This document shows, one piece after another, positions 12,212 through 20,469 of a stretch of DNA of 48,621 nt. Location: positions 1 through 48,621 of the forward strand of contig NZ_BOQB01000012.1 of NCBI RefSeq assembly GCF_018332475.1, written 5' to 3'. The DNA comes from Bacillus sanguinis. Lineage in GTDB: Bacteria; Bacillota; Bacilli; Bacillales; Bacillaceae_G. The position numbers were made by a program, and so were the translations under genes. The notes under the pieces are model-generated. The model did no database searches. It saw only the letters and a program-made list of their open reading frames with translations, and was not told the DNA's origin. Position 1 is the stretch's first letter. Every line of letters begins with the position of its first letter.

Positions 12212-13075
12212 ATGGTTTTACATGTTGGAGAATTAGTGGAACGATATTCTCATAATAGGGATATTCTTTTTCGTATTATAGAAATAAAAGGCGAGATAGC
12301 TATATTGTTTGGAGAGGAAATTAGACTGGTGGCGGATGCACCACTTGAAGATTTAATTAGTATAGATCAACGAGAACATAAAAAAAGAGCGAAGCGCGAG
12401 AAAGAAACGATGGAGCGTACGTATCGATTGTTTCAACAAGATTATGTATTAATGAAACAAAGGCATGAACACACTTCAACGGGTGGATATACAAGTGAGG
12501 TGAATTATTTTCAAATGCCGGGACGTGTATTGCATATAGATGGAGACCCGTTATATTTGCGCAAGTGCTTAGACTTATATAATAAAATTGGTGTTCCTGT
12601 ACAAGGTATTCATTGTAAGGAAACAGAGATGCATGAAAAGGTAGTAGATTTAATAGATCATTTTCGTCCGGATATTTTAGTAATCACAGGGCACGATGCA
12701 TATACAAAGTCAAAAGGGGTAAAGGGAGATTTAGCAGCATATAGACATTCAAGGCATTTTGTACAGGCTGTTCGAGAAGTGAGAAAAAAATATCCATCAT
12801 TGGATCAACTCGTTATTTTCGCAGGTGCATGCCAATCACACTTTGAAGCATTAATTCGAGCAGGCGCTAATTTTGCTAGTTCACCATCTAGAATTAATAT
12901 TCACGCACTAGATCCTGTATATGTGGTGGGTAAAATTAGCTTTACGTCATTTATGGAGAGAGTCAATGTATGGGATGTTGTACGTAATACGATTACCGGT
13001 GAAAAGGGACTTGGCGGGATTGAGACAAGGGGGATTTTACGAACTGGATTACCCTTTCAACACTATGAAGAATAA
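12212..13075 (+). CDS. yabG: Sporulation-specific protease YabG
   Basis: Coat-associated protease that trims spore coat proteins (such as SpoIVA and SafA in B. subtilis) late in sporulation and so allows coat cross-linking. The 287-residue protein fits the peptidase U57 family in length. Recognisable parts are the N-terminal region with a basic KKRAKREKE stretch, VLHIDGDPLY, LVITGHDAY and FAGACQSHFEALI, which contains a conserved Cys and His. The RBS GGAGGTAGGAG precedes the ATG. It is monocistronic, between two terminators, with a sigma-K promoter. Confidence 0.93.
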   Translation: MVLHVGELVERYSHNRDILFRIIEIKGEIAILFGEEIRLVADAPLEDLISIDQREHKKRAKREKETMERTYRLFQQDYVLMKQRHEHTSTGGYTSEVNYFQMPGRVLHIDGDPLYLRKCLDLYNKIGVPVQGIHCKETEMHEKVVDLIDHFRPDILVITGHDAYTKSKGVKGDLAAYRHSRHFVQAVREVRKKYPSLDQLVIFAGACQSHFEALIRAGANFASSPSRINIHALDPVYVVGKISFTSFMERVNVWDVVRNTITGEKGLGGIETRGILRTGLPFQHYEE

Positions 13076-13103
13076 GCAAGGTACATATGTATCTTGCTTT
13101 TTT
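13074..13103 (+). terminator. Terminator after yabG
   Basis: AAGCAAGGTAC pairs with GTATCTTGCTT around ATAT and is followed by T6. It overlaps the yabG stop codon. Confidence 0.88.
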
Positions 13104-13313
13104 GTGTGGAAAGGATTTAAATCAGCTTGGATAAAAAGAGATAAGAACGCACAGACTACATAATGATACTTTTACAATATAGTATTTCTTCTATCTATTC
13201 GAACGCATAATGCTTTTATAATGATATTGTCTGTGAGTTGCGGTTAATAATTGGGATAGATATATCGTGTTTTAAGTGTTCAATCTAAATTACAGCGAGG
13301 TGTAACGAAGTAT

Positions 13314-13574
13314 ATGTCAAAACGTTTAGATGAAATTAAAAGCGAACTAGATCACCATCTTGGACAGAGACTGATGTTAAAGGCAAATAGTGGGAGAAGG
13401 AAAACAGTAGAACAATCAGGTGTACTTGCAGAAACGTACCGTTCTGTTTTTGTTGTGCAATTGGATCAGCAAGAAGATGCATTGCAACGTGTATCGTATA
13501 GCTATGCGGATGTTTTAACAGAGACAGTAGAGTTAACATTTTATGGTGAACCTCATAACGAAGTGATTTTATAA
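13314..13574 (+). CDS. veg: Veg protein
   Basis: An 86-residue Veg family protein, small and beta-rich. In B. subtilis veg is highly expressed and Veg stimulates biofilm matrix genes by opposing SinR; whether it does so here is unknown. The ATG at 13314 follows GCGAGGTG. The upstream gap (13104-13313) holds a perfect TATAAT at 13217-13222 but no good -35 beside it, and a weaker pair TTGCGG (13238) and TATATC (13261), so the famous strong veg promoter of B. subtilis is not recognisable. No clear terminator follows before sspF. Confidence 0.93.
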   Translation: MSKRLDEIKSELDHHLGQRLMLKANSGRRKTVEQSGVLAETYRSVFVVQLDQQEDALQRVSYSYADVLTETVELTFYGEPHNEVIL

Positions 13575-13601
13575 TTGATGTACCGTTACATATATTCCCA
13601 C

Positions 13602-13631
13602 AAATGAAAAGCTATATTATTTTGCATACTA
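13602..13631 (+). promoter_or_regulatory. Sigma-G promoter of sspF
   Basis: AAATG (13602-13606; four of five to gHATR), an 18-base spacer and CATACTA (13625-13631; full match to CATnHTA). The start would lie a few bases before the AGGAGGG of sspF. Forespore expression is expected. Confidence 0.65.
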
Positions 13632-13665
13632 ATTATACCGTAGCAAAATAAGGAGGGACTCTGCA

Positions 13666-13845
13666 TTGAGTAGACGAAGAGGTGTCATGTCAAATCAATT
13701 TAAAGAAGAGCTTGCAAAAGAGCTAGGCTTTTATGATGTTGTTCAGAAAGAAGGCTGGGGCGGAATTCGTGCGAAAGATGCTGGTAACATGGTGAAACGT
13801 GCTATAGAAATTGCAGAACAGCAATTAATGAAACAAAACCAGTAG
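13666..13845 (+). CDS. sspF: Small acid-soluble spore protein SspF (alpha/beta type)
   Basis: A 59-residue minor alpha/beta-type SASP, which coats spore DNA and is degraded at germination. It starts at TTG 13666, eight bases after AGGAGGG, and reads [10 protein letters not shown]..., like B. subtilis SspF (61 residues). The segment [19 protein letters not shown] is the conserved C-terminal DNA-binding helix region, and an EGWG/EIAEQ context replaces the major SASP signature. Because of the TTG start it is easily missed by length-based gene calling. It lies between veg and ispE as in B. subtilis. Confidence 0.95.
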   Translation: MSRRRGVMSNQFKEELAKELGFYDVVQKEGWGGIRAKDAGNMVKRAIEIAEQQLMKQNQ

Positions 13846-13871
13846 TTGTAAGATACTTTCTATGCTACGGT

Positions 13872-13897
13872 AGCCGAGGAGTGATTCCTCGGCTTTT
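13872..13897 (+). terminator. Terminator after sspF
   Basis: AGCCGAGGA pairs with TCCTCGGCT around GTGAT, followed by T5. It is strong and GC-rich. Confidence 0.92.
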
Positions 13898-13993
13898 TGT
13901 ACTCTAAAAGGTGCCATCATTTTACATAAGTAGTTTCATTCTGAATGCTTTTCGTTATAATTAGGGAAGTGTCATCGTCTTACTATAAATTTA

Positions 13994-14002
13994 TGGTAAA
14001 AT
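13994..14002 (+). promoter_or_regulatory. Candidate extended -10 promoter of ispE
   Basis: TGGTAAAAT is an extended -10 (TGn plus a five-of-six TATAAT). No good -35 lies 17 bases upstream. The same nine bases occur before glmU at 16990-16998. Confidence 0.42.
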
Positions 14003-14041
14003 AAACGATAAAAGATTGAGTACATAGAGTGGGTGAATAGA

Positions 14042-14911
14042 TTGAAGCTACTAGTGAAAGCACCAGCAAAGATTAATCTGTCGTTAGATGTACTGGGAAA
14101 AAGACAAGACGGATATCATGAAGTGAAAATGATTATGACAACAATTGATTTAGCGGATCGTTTAGAACTAATGGAATTAGCAGAAGACCGTATTGAAATT
14201 TTATCCCATAATCGGTATGTCCCAGACGACCAAAGAAATTTAGCTTATCAAGCAGCGAGATTATTAAAAGAGAAGTTTAATGTGAAAAAAGGCGTATCTA
14301 TTACTATTGAAAAAACGATTCCAGTAGCAGCTGGATTAGCAGGTGGAAGTAGTGATGCAGCAGCGACATTACGTGGCCTTAATAAATTATGGAATTTAGG
14401 GCTTACGATTGACCAATTAGCAGAGCTTGGCGCAGAAATTGGGTCAGATGTATCGTTTTGCGTATATGGTGGGACAGCAATTGCTACTGGAAGAGGAGAA
14501 CAAATTGAGCACATCAAAACTCCGCCTTCTTGTTGGGTTATTTTAGCAAAACCCCATATTGGTGTATCTACTGCTGATGTGTATGGAAATTTAAAGTTAA
14601 ATCGAGTTACACATCCAAATGTAGATAAAATGGTTGATGTCATAAATGCCGGGGATTACAAAGGGATTTGTGATACTGTTGGTAACGTTTTAGAAGATGT
14701 AACGTTTGCGATGCATCCTGAAGTTGCACGTATTAAGGCACAGATGAAGCGATTTGGGGCGGATGCTGTATTAATGAGTGGAAGTGGCCCAACCGTATTT
14801 GGCCTTGTGCACCATGATTCGCGAATGCATCGTATATATAACGGATTAAAAGGATTTTGTGAACAAGTATACGCAGTACGTTTATTGGGAGAGCGAGAAA
14901 CGCTTGAATAA
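14042..14911 (+). CDS. ispE: 4-diphosphocytidyl-2-C-methyl-D-erythritol kinase
   Basis: GHMP-family kinase of the MEP isoprenoid pathway; it phosphorylates CDP-methylerythritol on the 2-hydroxyl. TTG 14042 gives 289 residues beginning [16 protein letters not shown], which is how homologues begin; the upstream GTG (14033) is part of the ribosome binding region GTGGGTG. Motifs are [10 protein letters not shown], the ATP-binding [15 protein letters not shown] loop and [11 protein letters not shown] near the C terminus. It is followed 54 bases later by purR. Confidence 0.97.
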   Translation: MKLLVKAPAKINLSLDVLGKRQDGYHEVKMIMTTIDLADRLELMELAEDRIEILSHNRYVPDDQRNLAYQAARLLKEKFNVKKGVSITIEKTIPVAAGLAGGSSDAAATLRGLNKLWNLGLTIDQLAELGAEIGSDVSFCVYGGTAIATGRGEQIEHIKTPPSCWVILAKPHIGVSTADVYGNLKLNRVTHPNVDKMVDVINAGDYKGICDTVGNVLEDVTFAMHPEVARIKAQMKRFGADAVLMSGSGPTVFGLVHHDSRMHRIYNGLKGFCEQVYAVRLLGERETLE

Positions 14912-14932
14912 AGACGTATAATACGGTATGAT
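14904..14932 (+). promoter_or_regulatory. Candidate purR promoter
   Basis: TTGAAT (14904-14909) and TATGAT (14927-14932) with 17 bases between. It overlaps the ispE stop codon. A CACGAATATT-like sequence on the minus strand just downstream loosely resembles half a PurBox. Confidence 0.45.
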
Positions 14933-14965
14933 TTGTTTAGAATATTCGTGATTTGAGGTGAGAGT

Positions 14966-15814
14966 ATGAAAATTAGACGAAGTACAAGATTAGTCGATAT
15001 GACGTATTACTTGTTACAAAATCCTCGTCAGCTAGTTTCTCTCACTTTTTTTGCTGAAAGGTATCAATCAGCTAAGTCTTCCATTAGTGAAGATTTAGTT
15101 ATTATTAAGCAAACGTTTGAACAACAAGGGGTCGGCACATTGCAAACGATACCAGGAGCAGCAGGAGGAGTGAAATATATACCATATATAAGTGCGGAAG
15201 AGGCAGATCTCATTATTGGAGAGCTTTGTAGCCTATTTGAAAATCCAGGTCGTATTTTACCCGGTGGTTACTTATATATGACAGATCTTTTAAGTAATCC
15301 TCGTCATATTAATGGCGCAGGTCGTTTGTTTGCTTCTGTTTTTGCTAGGCAACCAATTGATGCGGTTATGACGGTAGCAACGAAGGGGATTCCACTTGCT
15401 TATGCGGTGGCAAATTACTTAGATGTACCGGTAGTAATTGCAAGAAAAGATAATAAGGTAACAGAAGGCCCAACTGTTAGTATTAACTATGTATCAGGTT
15501 CTTCTAAGCGAATTCAAACAATGACGTTAGCAAAGCGTAGCCTTCCAGAAGGGTCAAATGTTTTAATTATTGATGACTTCATGAAAGCTGGCGGGACAAT
15601 TCAAGGTATGATGAGTATGTTAGAAGAGTTCAAGGCTAATGTTGTTGGTATTGGTGTATTAGTAGAATCCACGGATATTGAAGAAAGACTAATTAATAAT
15701 TTTGTATCATTAATTCGTCTATCAGAAGTTGATGTGAAAGAAAAAGCGATTCAAGTGGAAAAGGGGAATTATTCACTGGCGCCATTTGATGAAGGGCTTG
15801 TAGAGGCTGAGTAA
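14966..15814 (+). CDS. purR: Purine operon repressor PurR
   Basis: Represses purine synthesis and transport genes; PRPP relieves the repression. The 282-residue protein has an N-terminal winged helix (about 1-73, beginning MKIRRSTRLVDMTYYLL) and a phosphoribosyltransferase-fold effector domain whose PRPP loop is VLIIDDFMKAGGT. It lacks phosphoribosyltransferase activity, as the family does. Prs, encoded 2.7 kb downstream, makes the PRPP that controls it. A terminator separates it from ridA, whose product is also linked to purine control in B. subtilis (yabJ). Confidence 0.97.
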   Translation: MKIRRSTRLVDMTYYLLQNPRQLVSLTFFAERYQSAKSSISEDLVIIKQTFEQQGVGTLQTIPGAAGGVKYIPYISAEEADLIIGELCSLFENPGRILPGGYLYMTDLLSNPRHINGAGRLFASVFARQPIDAVMTVATKGIPLAYAVANYLDVPVVIARKDNKVTEGPTVSINYVSGSSKRIQTMTLAKRSLPEGSNVLIIDDFMKAGGTIQGMMSMLEEFKANVVGIGVLVESTDIEERLINNFVSLIRLSEVDVKEKAIQVEKGNYSLAPFDEGLVEAE

Positions 15815-15815
15815 A

Positions 15816-15846
15816 AAGGTAAAGCAGATCGCTTTATCTTTTTTTT
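15816..15846 (+). terminator. Terminator after purR
   Basis: AAGGTAAAGC pairs with GCTTTATCTT (one G-U pair) around AGATC, followed by T7. Confidence 0.85.
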
Positions 15847-15938
15847 ATTCTATTTATAAATTATAAAATAGATGGACAAACAGCTTTTCCTGCACTATTT
15901 TTAAAGAGTAAAAATAAATAATAAAAGGGTGAAAAAAT

Positions 15939-16313
15939 ATGAAAGTTGTTCAAACAAACAATGCACCACAAGCAATTGGACCATATTCACAAGGGATTAT
16001 TGTAAATAATATGTTTTACAGTTCAGGACAAATTCCATTAACTGCAAGTGGAGAGCTTGTAGCAGGAGACGTGATAGTACAAACAGAGCAAGTATTTCAA
16101 AATTTACAAGCGGTATTAGAAGAAGCAGGTGCTTCATTTGATTCAGTAGTAAAAACAACAGTATTCTTAAAAGATATGGATGATTTTAATGCTGTTAATG
16201 AAGTATACGGCTCTTATTTCTCTACTCATAAGCCAGCTCGTTCTTGTGTACAAGTAGCAAAATTACCGAAAGATGTTTCAGTTGAAATCGAAGTAATTGC
16301 CCTTGTTAAGTAG
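15939..16313 (+). CDS. ridA: RidA-family enamine/imine deaminase
   Basis: Hydrolyses reactive 2-aminoacrylate and related imines produced by PLP enzymes, protecting PLP-dependent proteins. The 124-residue protein (YabJ in B. subtilis) contains [21 protein letters not shown], the catalytic-site arginine in [15 protein letters not shown] and a C-terminal [10 protein letters not shown] strand, all typical of the trimeric YjgF/YER057c/UK114 fold. The ribosome binding site AAAGGGTG precedes the ATG. No terminator is visible between it and spoVG, so some read-through is possible. Confidence 0.95.
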   Translation: MKVVQTNNAPQAIGPYSQGIIVNNMFYSSGQIPLTASGELVAGDVIVQTEQVFQNLQAVLEEAGASFDSVVKTTVFLKDMDDFNAVNEVYGSYFSTHKPARSCVQVAKLPKDVSVEIEVIALVK

Positions 16314-16358
16314 TTCTTTGTAAGCGATAACCTCCACTAATCTCTATATTCAATTACA

Positions 16359-16386
16359 TTAAAAATTTTTATCTTAAAAATTTTTA
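16359..16386. promoter_or_regulatory. Tandem A/T palindromes upstream of spoVG (possible AbrB region)
   Basis: The 13-base palindrome TTAAAAATTTTTA occurs twice, at 16359-16371 and 16374-16386, on a 15-base repeat. The pair lies directly upstream of the sigma-H promoter. In B. subtilis AbrB binds an AT-rich region in this position. Binding here is inferred. Confidence 0.5.
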
Positions 16387-16395
16387 AAAAATTAA

Positions 16396-16420
16396 AGGGA
16401 AAATAGAAATTTTGTGGAAT
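16396..16420 (+). promoter_or_regulatory. Sigma-H promoter of spoVG
   Basis: AGGGAAA (16396-16402; consensus AGGAWWW) and GAAT (16417-16420) with the GTG before GAAT. The arrangement follows the classic B. subtilis spoVG promoter. The predicted start lies about 40 bases before the ATG. Confidence 0.75.
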
Positions 16421-16465
16421 TTATACAAATATATCGCTTATTTAGAAAAGGGTGGTGAACACAAG

Positions 16466-16759
16466 ATGGAAGTGACTGACGTAAGATTACGCCGCGTAAA
16501 CACAGAAGGCCGCATGAGAGCAATTGCCTCTATTACTCTAGACCATGAATTTGTTGTTCATGATATTCGTGTAATTGATGGTAATAATGGATTATTTGTA
16601 GCAATGCCAAGTAAACGTACTCCAGATGGAGAATTCCGTGACATTGCACATCCAATTAATTCTGGCACACGCTCTAAAATTCAAGATGCGGTTTTAACAG
16701 AGTATCATCGTTTAGGCGAGTTAGAAGAGGTTGAGTTTGAAGAAGCGGGTGCTTCGTAA
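16466..16759 (+). CDS. spoVG: SpoVG regulator
   Basis: A small site-specific nucleic-acid-binding regulator affecting asymmetric septation, cortex formation and, in other Firmicutes, virulence genes. The ATG at 16466 after AAAGGGTGGTG gives 97 residues, the same as B. subtilis; the open frame continues upstream to 16412 into the promoter. The sequence [29 protein letters not shown] and [17 protein letters not shown] is very strongly conserved. It is read from a sigma-H promoter with an AT-rich region that AbrB probably occupies. A terminator follows. Confidence 0.97.
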
Positions 16760-16804
16760 AATTCGAATGAAAAGGGTTTTTTTAAGAAAGCCCTATAATT
16801 TTGC

Positions 16805-16846
16805 AACAAACTCCTGTAAGCATTTACAGGAGTTTGTTTTTTTTTT
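16805..16846 (+). terminator. Terminator after spoVG
   Basis: AACAAACTCCTGTAA pairs perfectly with TTACAGGAGTTTGTT around GCAT, followed by about ten T. A smaller AAAGGG..CCCT fold lies just before it. The rest of the gap to glmU (16847-17084) is AT-rich and holds only promoter candidates. Confidence 0.93.
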
Positions 16847-16989
16847 GTAGTTTTATACATTTAACGTGCGGAAAATTCAGAATTTATCAAAATGAAGAGG
16901 GGAACTTCTAATTTTTTCAAAATCAATTTAAATAGTATAGCTTATTTCTTAAAAAAGATACTAAAGAGTAAAACATCGTATGAGAATTA

Positions 16990-17048
16990 TGGTAAAATTT
17001 AATAGTTAAAATGTGTTTCTTGAAATATATGATGATTTAGGATAATAT
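16990..17048 (+). promoter_or_regulatory. Promoter candidates of glmU-prs
   Basis: Two options are visible: an extended -10 TGGTAAAAT at 16990-16998, and TTGAAA (17020-17025) with TAATAT (17043-17048) 17 bases later. Either leaves a leader of 30-85 bases. I cannot choose between them. Confidence 0.4.
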
Positions 17049-17084
17049 CGTTAATGGATAAATAGGTTGCGATGGAGGGTCTAT

Positions 17085-18464
17085 ATGTCAAACAGATTTG
17101 CAGTGATTCTAGCTGCAGGTAAAGGCACACGTATGAAGTCTAAGCTATACAAAGTGCTTCATCCTGTATGTGGAAAACCTATGGTACAACATGTTGTCGA
17201 TCAAGTATCTCAATTAGGATTGCAGAAACTTGTAACAGTCGTAGGACATGGTGCTGAAATGGTACAAGAACAGCTAGGAAACGTAAGTGAGTTTGCATTA
17301 CAAGCAGAACAACTTGGTACAGCGCATGCTGTAGATCAAGCTGCAAGTGTACTTGCAAATGAAGAAGGAACAACTTTAGTTATTTGTGGTGATACGCCGC
17401 TAATAACTGCTGAAACGATGGAATCATTGCTTCAGCAACATAAAGAAGCAGGGGCAATGGCAACGGTGCTAACAGCTTACATAGAAGAGCCTGCTGGATA
17501 TGGTCGTATCGTTCGTAATGAGAATGGTCATGTTGAAAAGATTGTTGAGCATAAGGATGCAAATGAGAAAGAATTAGCTATTAAAGAAATCAATACAGGT
17601 ACGTATTGTTTTGATAATAAAGCTTTATTCGCTTCACTTTCTAAAGTTTCAAATGATAACGTACAAGGTGAATATTACCTGCCAGATGTTATTGAGATTT
17701 TAAAAAATGAAGGTCATATTGTATCGGCTTATCAAACAGAGCACTTCGATGAAACGTTAGGTGTTAACGACAGAGTCGCTCTATCGCAAGCGGAAATTAT
17801 TATGAAAAACCGTATCAACCGAAAGAACATGGTAAATGGTGTTACGATTATTGATCCAAGTAACACGTATATTTCTGCTGATGCAATTATCGGTAGTGAT
17901 ACAGTTCTTCATCCAGGAACAATTATTGAGGGAAACACTGTAATTGGCTCTGATTGTGAAATTGGACCGCATACAGTAATTCGCGATAGTGAAATTGGAG
18001 ATCGTACGACAATTCGTCAATCTACTGTACATGATAGTAAACTTGGTACAGAAGTATCGGTTGGTCCATTTGCACATATTCGCCCAGATTCGGTTATTGG
18101 AGATGAAGTACGCGTTGGAAACTTCGTGGAAATCAAAAAAACTGTTTTTGGTAATAGAAGTAAAGCTTCACACTTAAGTTATATCGGGGATGCACAAGTT
18201 GGAGAAGACGTGAATCTTGGTTGTGGTTCAATTACGGTGAACTATGACGGTAAGAATAAATTCAAAACTGTGATTGGTAACGGGGTATTTATTGGATGTA
18301 ATTCAAACCTTGTTGCTCCTGTAACAGTTGAAGATGGTGCTTATGTGGCAGCAGGCTCTACAATTACAGAGAATGTTCCATCAAAAGCATTATCTGTAGC
18401 ACGTGCACGTCAAGTTAACAAAGAAGACTATGTTGATCAATTGCTGAATAAGAAAAAATCATAA
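17085..18464 (+). CDS. glmU: Bifunctional GlmU: GlcN-1-P acetyltransferase and UDP-GlcNAc pyrophosphorylase
   Basis: Makes UDP-GlcNAc, the first committed sugar nucleotide for peptidoglycan and teichoic acid linkage. ATG 17085, eight bases after ATGGAGGG, gives 459 residues. The N-terminal uridyltransferase domain (1-230) shows [26 protein letters not shown] and GDTPLI. A left-handed beta-helix of hexapeptide repeats (about 250-440) forms the acetyltransferase, ending [11 protein letters not shown]. It is followed 18 bases later by prs; the pair is a conserved Bacillus operon. Confidence 0.97.
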   Translation: MSNRFAVILAAGKGTRMKSKLYKVLHPVCGKPMVQHVVDQVSQLGLQKLVTVVGHGAEMVQEQLGNVSEFALQAEQLGTAHAVDQAASVLANEEGTTLVICGDTPLITAETMESLLQQHKEAGAMATVLTAYIEEPAGYGRIVRNENGHVEKIVEHKDANEKELAIKEINTGTYCFDNKALFASLSKVSNDNVQGEYYLPDVIEILKNEGHIVSAYQTEHFDETLGVNDRVALSQAEIIMKNRINRKNMVNGVTIIDPSNTYISADAIIGSDTVLHPGTIIEGNTVIGSDCEIGPHTVIRDSEIGDRTTIRQSTVHDSKLGTEVSVGPFAHIRPDSVIGDEVRVGNFVEIKKTVFGNRSKASHLSYIGDAQVGEDVNLGCGSITVNYDGKNKFKTVIGNGVFIGCNSNLVAPVTVEDGAYVAAGSTITENVPSKALSVARARQVNKEDYVDQLLNKKKS

Positions 18465-18482
18465 TGTGGAGGGTTAATCTAG

Positions 18483-19436
18483 ATGTCGACTCAATATCTA
18501 AATTCTAATTTGAAAGTATTCTCTTTAAACTCTAATAAGGAACTTGCTGAGCAAATTGCAAAGCACATTGGAGTAGGACTAGGAAAATGTTCTGTTGATC
18601 GTTTTAGTGATGGAGAAGTTCAAATTAACATTGAAGAAAGTATCCGTGGTTGCGATGTATTCATTATTCAATCTACAAGCTTCCCAGTAAACGAACATAT
18701 CATGGAATTACTTATTATGATCGATGCATTAAAGCGTGCATCTGCAAAAACAATTAATATTGTTATTCCTTACTATGGTTATGCGCGTCAAGACCGTAAA
18801 GCGCGTTCTCGTGAACCAATTACATCGAAACTTGTAGCAAACTTGCTTGAAACAGCAGGTGCAACTCGTGTAATCACTCTAGATTTACATGCTCCACAAA
18901 TTCAAGGGTTCTTTGATATCCCAATCGACCACCTAATGGGTGTACCGATTCTTTCAGATTACTTTGAAACAAAAGGTCTTAAAGATATCGTAATCGTGTC
19001 ACCTGACCACGGTGGGGTAACTCGTGCTAGAAAAATGGCAGATCGCCTAAAAGCACCAATCGCTATTATTGATAAGCGTCGTCCTCGTCCGAACGTATCA
19101 GAGGTAATGAACATTATCGGTAATATTGAAGGTAAAACAGCAATTTTAATTGATGACATCATTGATACAGCTGGTACAATTACATTAGCAGCAAACGCTC
19201 TTGTTGAGAACGGTGCTTCTGAAGTATATGCTTGCTGTACACACCCAGTATTATCTGGTCCAGCAATTGAGCGTATCCAAAACTCAAATATTAAAGAGTT
19301 AGTTGTAACGAACTCTATCGTATTACCAGAAGAGAAGAAAATCGACAAAGTACATGAACTTTCAGTTGCTCCACTAATCGGAGAAGCAATTATTCGTGTA
19401 TACGAAGAAGAATCTGTAAGTGTATTATTCAATTAA
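18483..19436 (+). CDS. prs: Ribose-phosphate pyrophosphokinase
   Basis: Transfers pyrophosphate from ATP to ribose-5-phosphate to make PRPP, needed for nucleotides, His, Trp and NAD. The 317-residue protein has the flexible catalytic loop [10 protein letters not shown], the conserved [14 protein letters not shown] metal/ATP motif, [10 protein letters not shown] and the PRPP loop [21 protein letters not shown] precedes the ATG. PRPP is also the signal read by PurR, encoded upstream, and a substrate of Hpt, encoded downstream. The gene ctc (rplY) that follows prs in B. subtilis is missing. Confidence 0.97.
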   Translation: MSTQYLNSNLKVFSLNSNKELAEQIAKHIGVGLGKCSVDRFSDGEVQINIEESIRGCDVFIIQSTSFPVNEHIMELLIMIDALKRASAKTINIVIPYYGYARQDRKARSREPITSKLVANLLETAGATRVITLDLHAPQIQGFFDIPIDHLMGVPILSDYFETKGLKDIVIVSPDHGGVTRARKMADRLKAPIAIIDKRRPRPNVSEVMNIIGNIEGKTAILIDDIIDTAGTITLAANALVENGASEVYACCTHPVLSGPAIERIQNSNIKELVVTNSIVLPEEKKIDKVHELSVAPLIGEAIIRVYEEESVSVLFN

Positions 19437-19449
19437 TTGGATAGAATGA

Positions 19450-19476
19450 GACGTAACCAAGATTGGTTACGTCTTT
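19450..19476 (+). terminator. Hairpin between prs and pth
   Basis: GACGTAACC pairs with GGTTACGTC around AAGATT, followed only by TTTTCGT. It may act as a weak terminator or 3' end stabiliser after prs, allowing read-through into pth, which has no clear promoter of its own. Confidence 0.5.
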
Positions 19477-19508
19477 TCGTATCGAAAAAAGAAAGTAGTG
19501 GTACAAGA

Positions 19509-20069
19509 ATGAAATTGATAGTAGGACTTGGGAACCCGGGTAGAGAATATGAATTAACAAGGCATAATATTGGATTTATGGCGATTGATGAACTTGCAAG
19601 ACGTTGGAATATTTCTTTGAATGAACAAAAATTTAAAGGAGTATTTGGTGCAGGATTTGTTAATGGAGAAAAAGTAATCTTATTAAAGCCACTTACATAT
19701 ATGAATTTATCTGGGGAAAGTATTCGTCCACTCATGGATTACTATAAAATTGATGTAGAGGACTTCGTTGTTCTGTACGATGATTTAGACATCCCTGTAG
19801 GTAAATTACGCCTTCGTATGAAAGGTAGTGCTGGTGGACATAATGGTGTGAAATCAACAATTTCACATTTAGGAACACAAGAGTTCCAACGCATCCGCAT
19901 GGGAATTGATCGTCCGAAAAATGGCATGAAGGTAGTAGATTACGTATTAGGACGTTTTACATCAGAAGAAATTCCTGATGTGAATCATTCTATTGAAAAA
20001 GCAGCGGATGCATGTGAAGAATGGTTAAATAAACCTTTTCTTCAAATTATGAATACCTTCAATAGTTAA
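19509..20069 (+). CDS. pth: Peptidyl-tRNA hydrolase
   Basis: Frees tRNA from peptidyl-tRNA that has dropped off ribosomes (SpoVC in B. subtilis). ATG 19509 gives 186 residues. [23 protein letters not shown] holds the catalytic histidine (H20, in TRHNIG), with [23 protein letters not shown] and GSAGGHNG completing the site. The frame is open back to the prs stop, but that extension translates through the hairpin and is not conserved. Its ribosome binding site is weak (AGTAGTGGT). Confidence 0.96.
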   Translation: MKLIVGLGNPGREYELTRHNIGFMAIDELARRWNISLNEQKFKGVFGAGFVNGEKVILLKPLTYMNLSGESIRPLMDYYKIDVEDFVVLYDDLDIPVGKLRLRMKGSAGGHNGVKSTISHLGTQEFQRIRMGIDRPKNGMKVVDYVLGRFTSEEIPDVNHSIEKAADACEEWLNKPFLQIMNTFNS

Positions 20070-20081
20070 GGATATAATTGG

Positions 20082-20111
20082 GGATATTTTGTCTTATTTT
20101 TACCCATACTA
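20082..20111 (+). promoter_or_regulatory. Forespore (sigma-F/G type) promoter of fin
   Basis: GGATA (20082-20086), an 18-base spacer and CATACTA (20105-20111). The -10 and spacing are the same as in the sspF promoter of this window. The predicted start is about 20 bases before the fin ATG. In B. subtilis fin is read by sigma-F and sigma-G. Confidence 0.58.
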
Positions 20112-20139
20112 GCAGTAATTGGACTTTTAGGAGGCTAGT

Positions 20140-20364
20140 ATGGAAGGATATTATTATTGCAGACATTGCGGGAGTAATGTAGGCTCCGTTACTGCAGAAA
20201 AAGTGTATAGCGACGTTTTATTTCAACTAACAGAGCAAGAAGTAGTAGAGATGATTCATTTTCATGAGAATGGAAATATATACATAAAAACGATTTGTGA
20301 ATCGTGTCAAGAAACGCTTGCATCTTATCCTGAGTATTATGAATATGAAAAATTTCTGCAATAA
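20140..20364 (+). CDS. fin: Anti-sigma-F factor Fin
   Basis: Fin (YabK) inhibits sigma-F after engulfment and helps the switch from sigma-F to sigma-G in the forespore. The 74-residue protein has two CxxC pairs (C7/C10 in YYCRHCG and C53/C56 in CESCQ), the zinc-binding layout of the family, and the expected place between pth and mfd. AGGAGG lies five bases before the ATG. With csfB this gives two small zinc-containing sigma-factor antagonists of the forespore in one window. Confidence 0.9.
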   Translation: MEGYYYCRHCGSNVGSVTAEKVYSDVLFQLTEQEVVEMIHFHENGNIYIKTICESCQETLASYPEYYEYEKFLQ

Positions 20365-20373
20365 AATGTTGTC

Positions 20374-20397
20374 GCTTTGGCATGTCCAAAGCATTTT
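20374..20397 (+). terminator. Terminator between fin and mfd
   Basis: GCTTTGG pairs with CCAAAGC around CATGT and is followed by ATTTTTC. It lies 10 bases after the fin stop. Confidence 0.68.
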
Positions 20398-20469
20398 TCT
20401 GTTTTCTTTTTCCGAAATATTTGCATAAAATGTAGTGGCTTGCTCTTTATGTTGAGAGGGGTTTTGAAA

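Noticed and set aside
14933-14955. PurBox operator in front of purR
   Set aside because: Only one imperfect half-site is visible and no second arm at the expected 16-17 bases.
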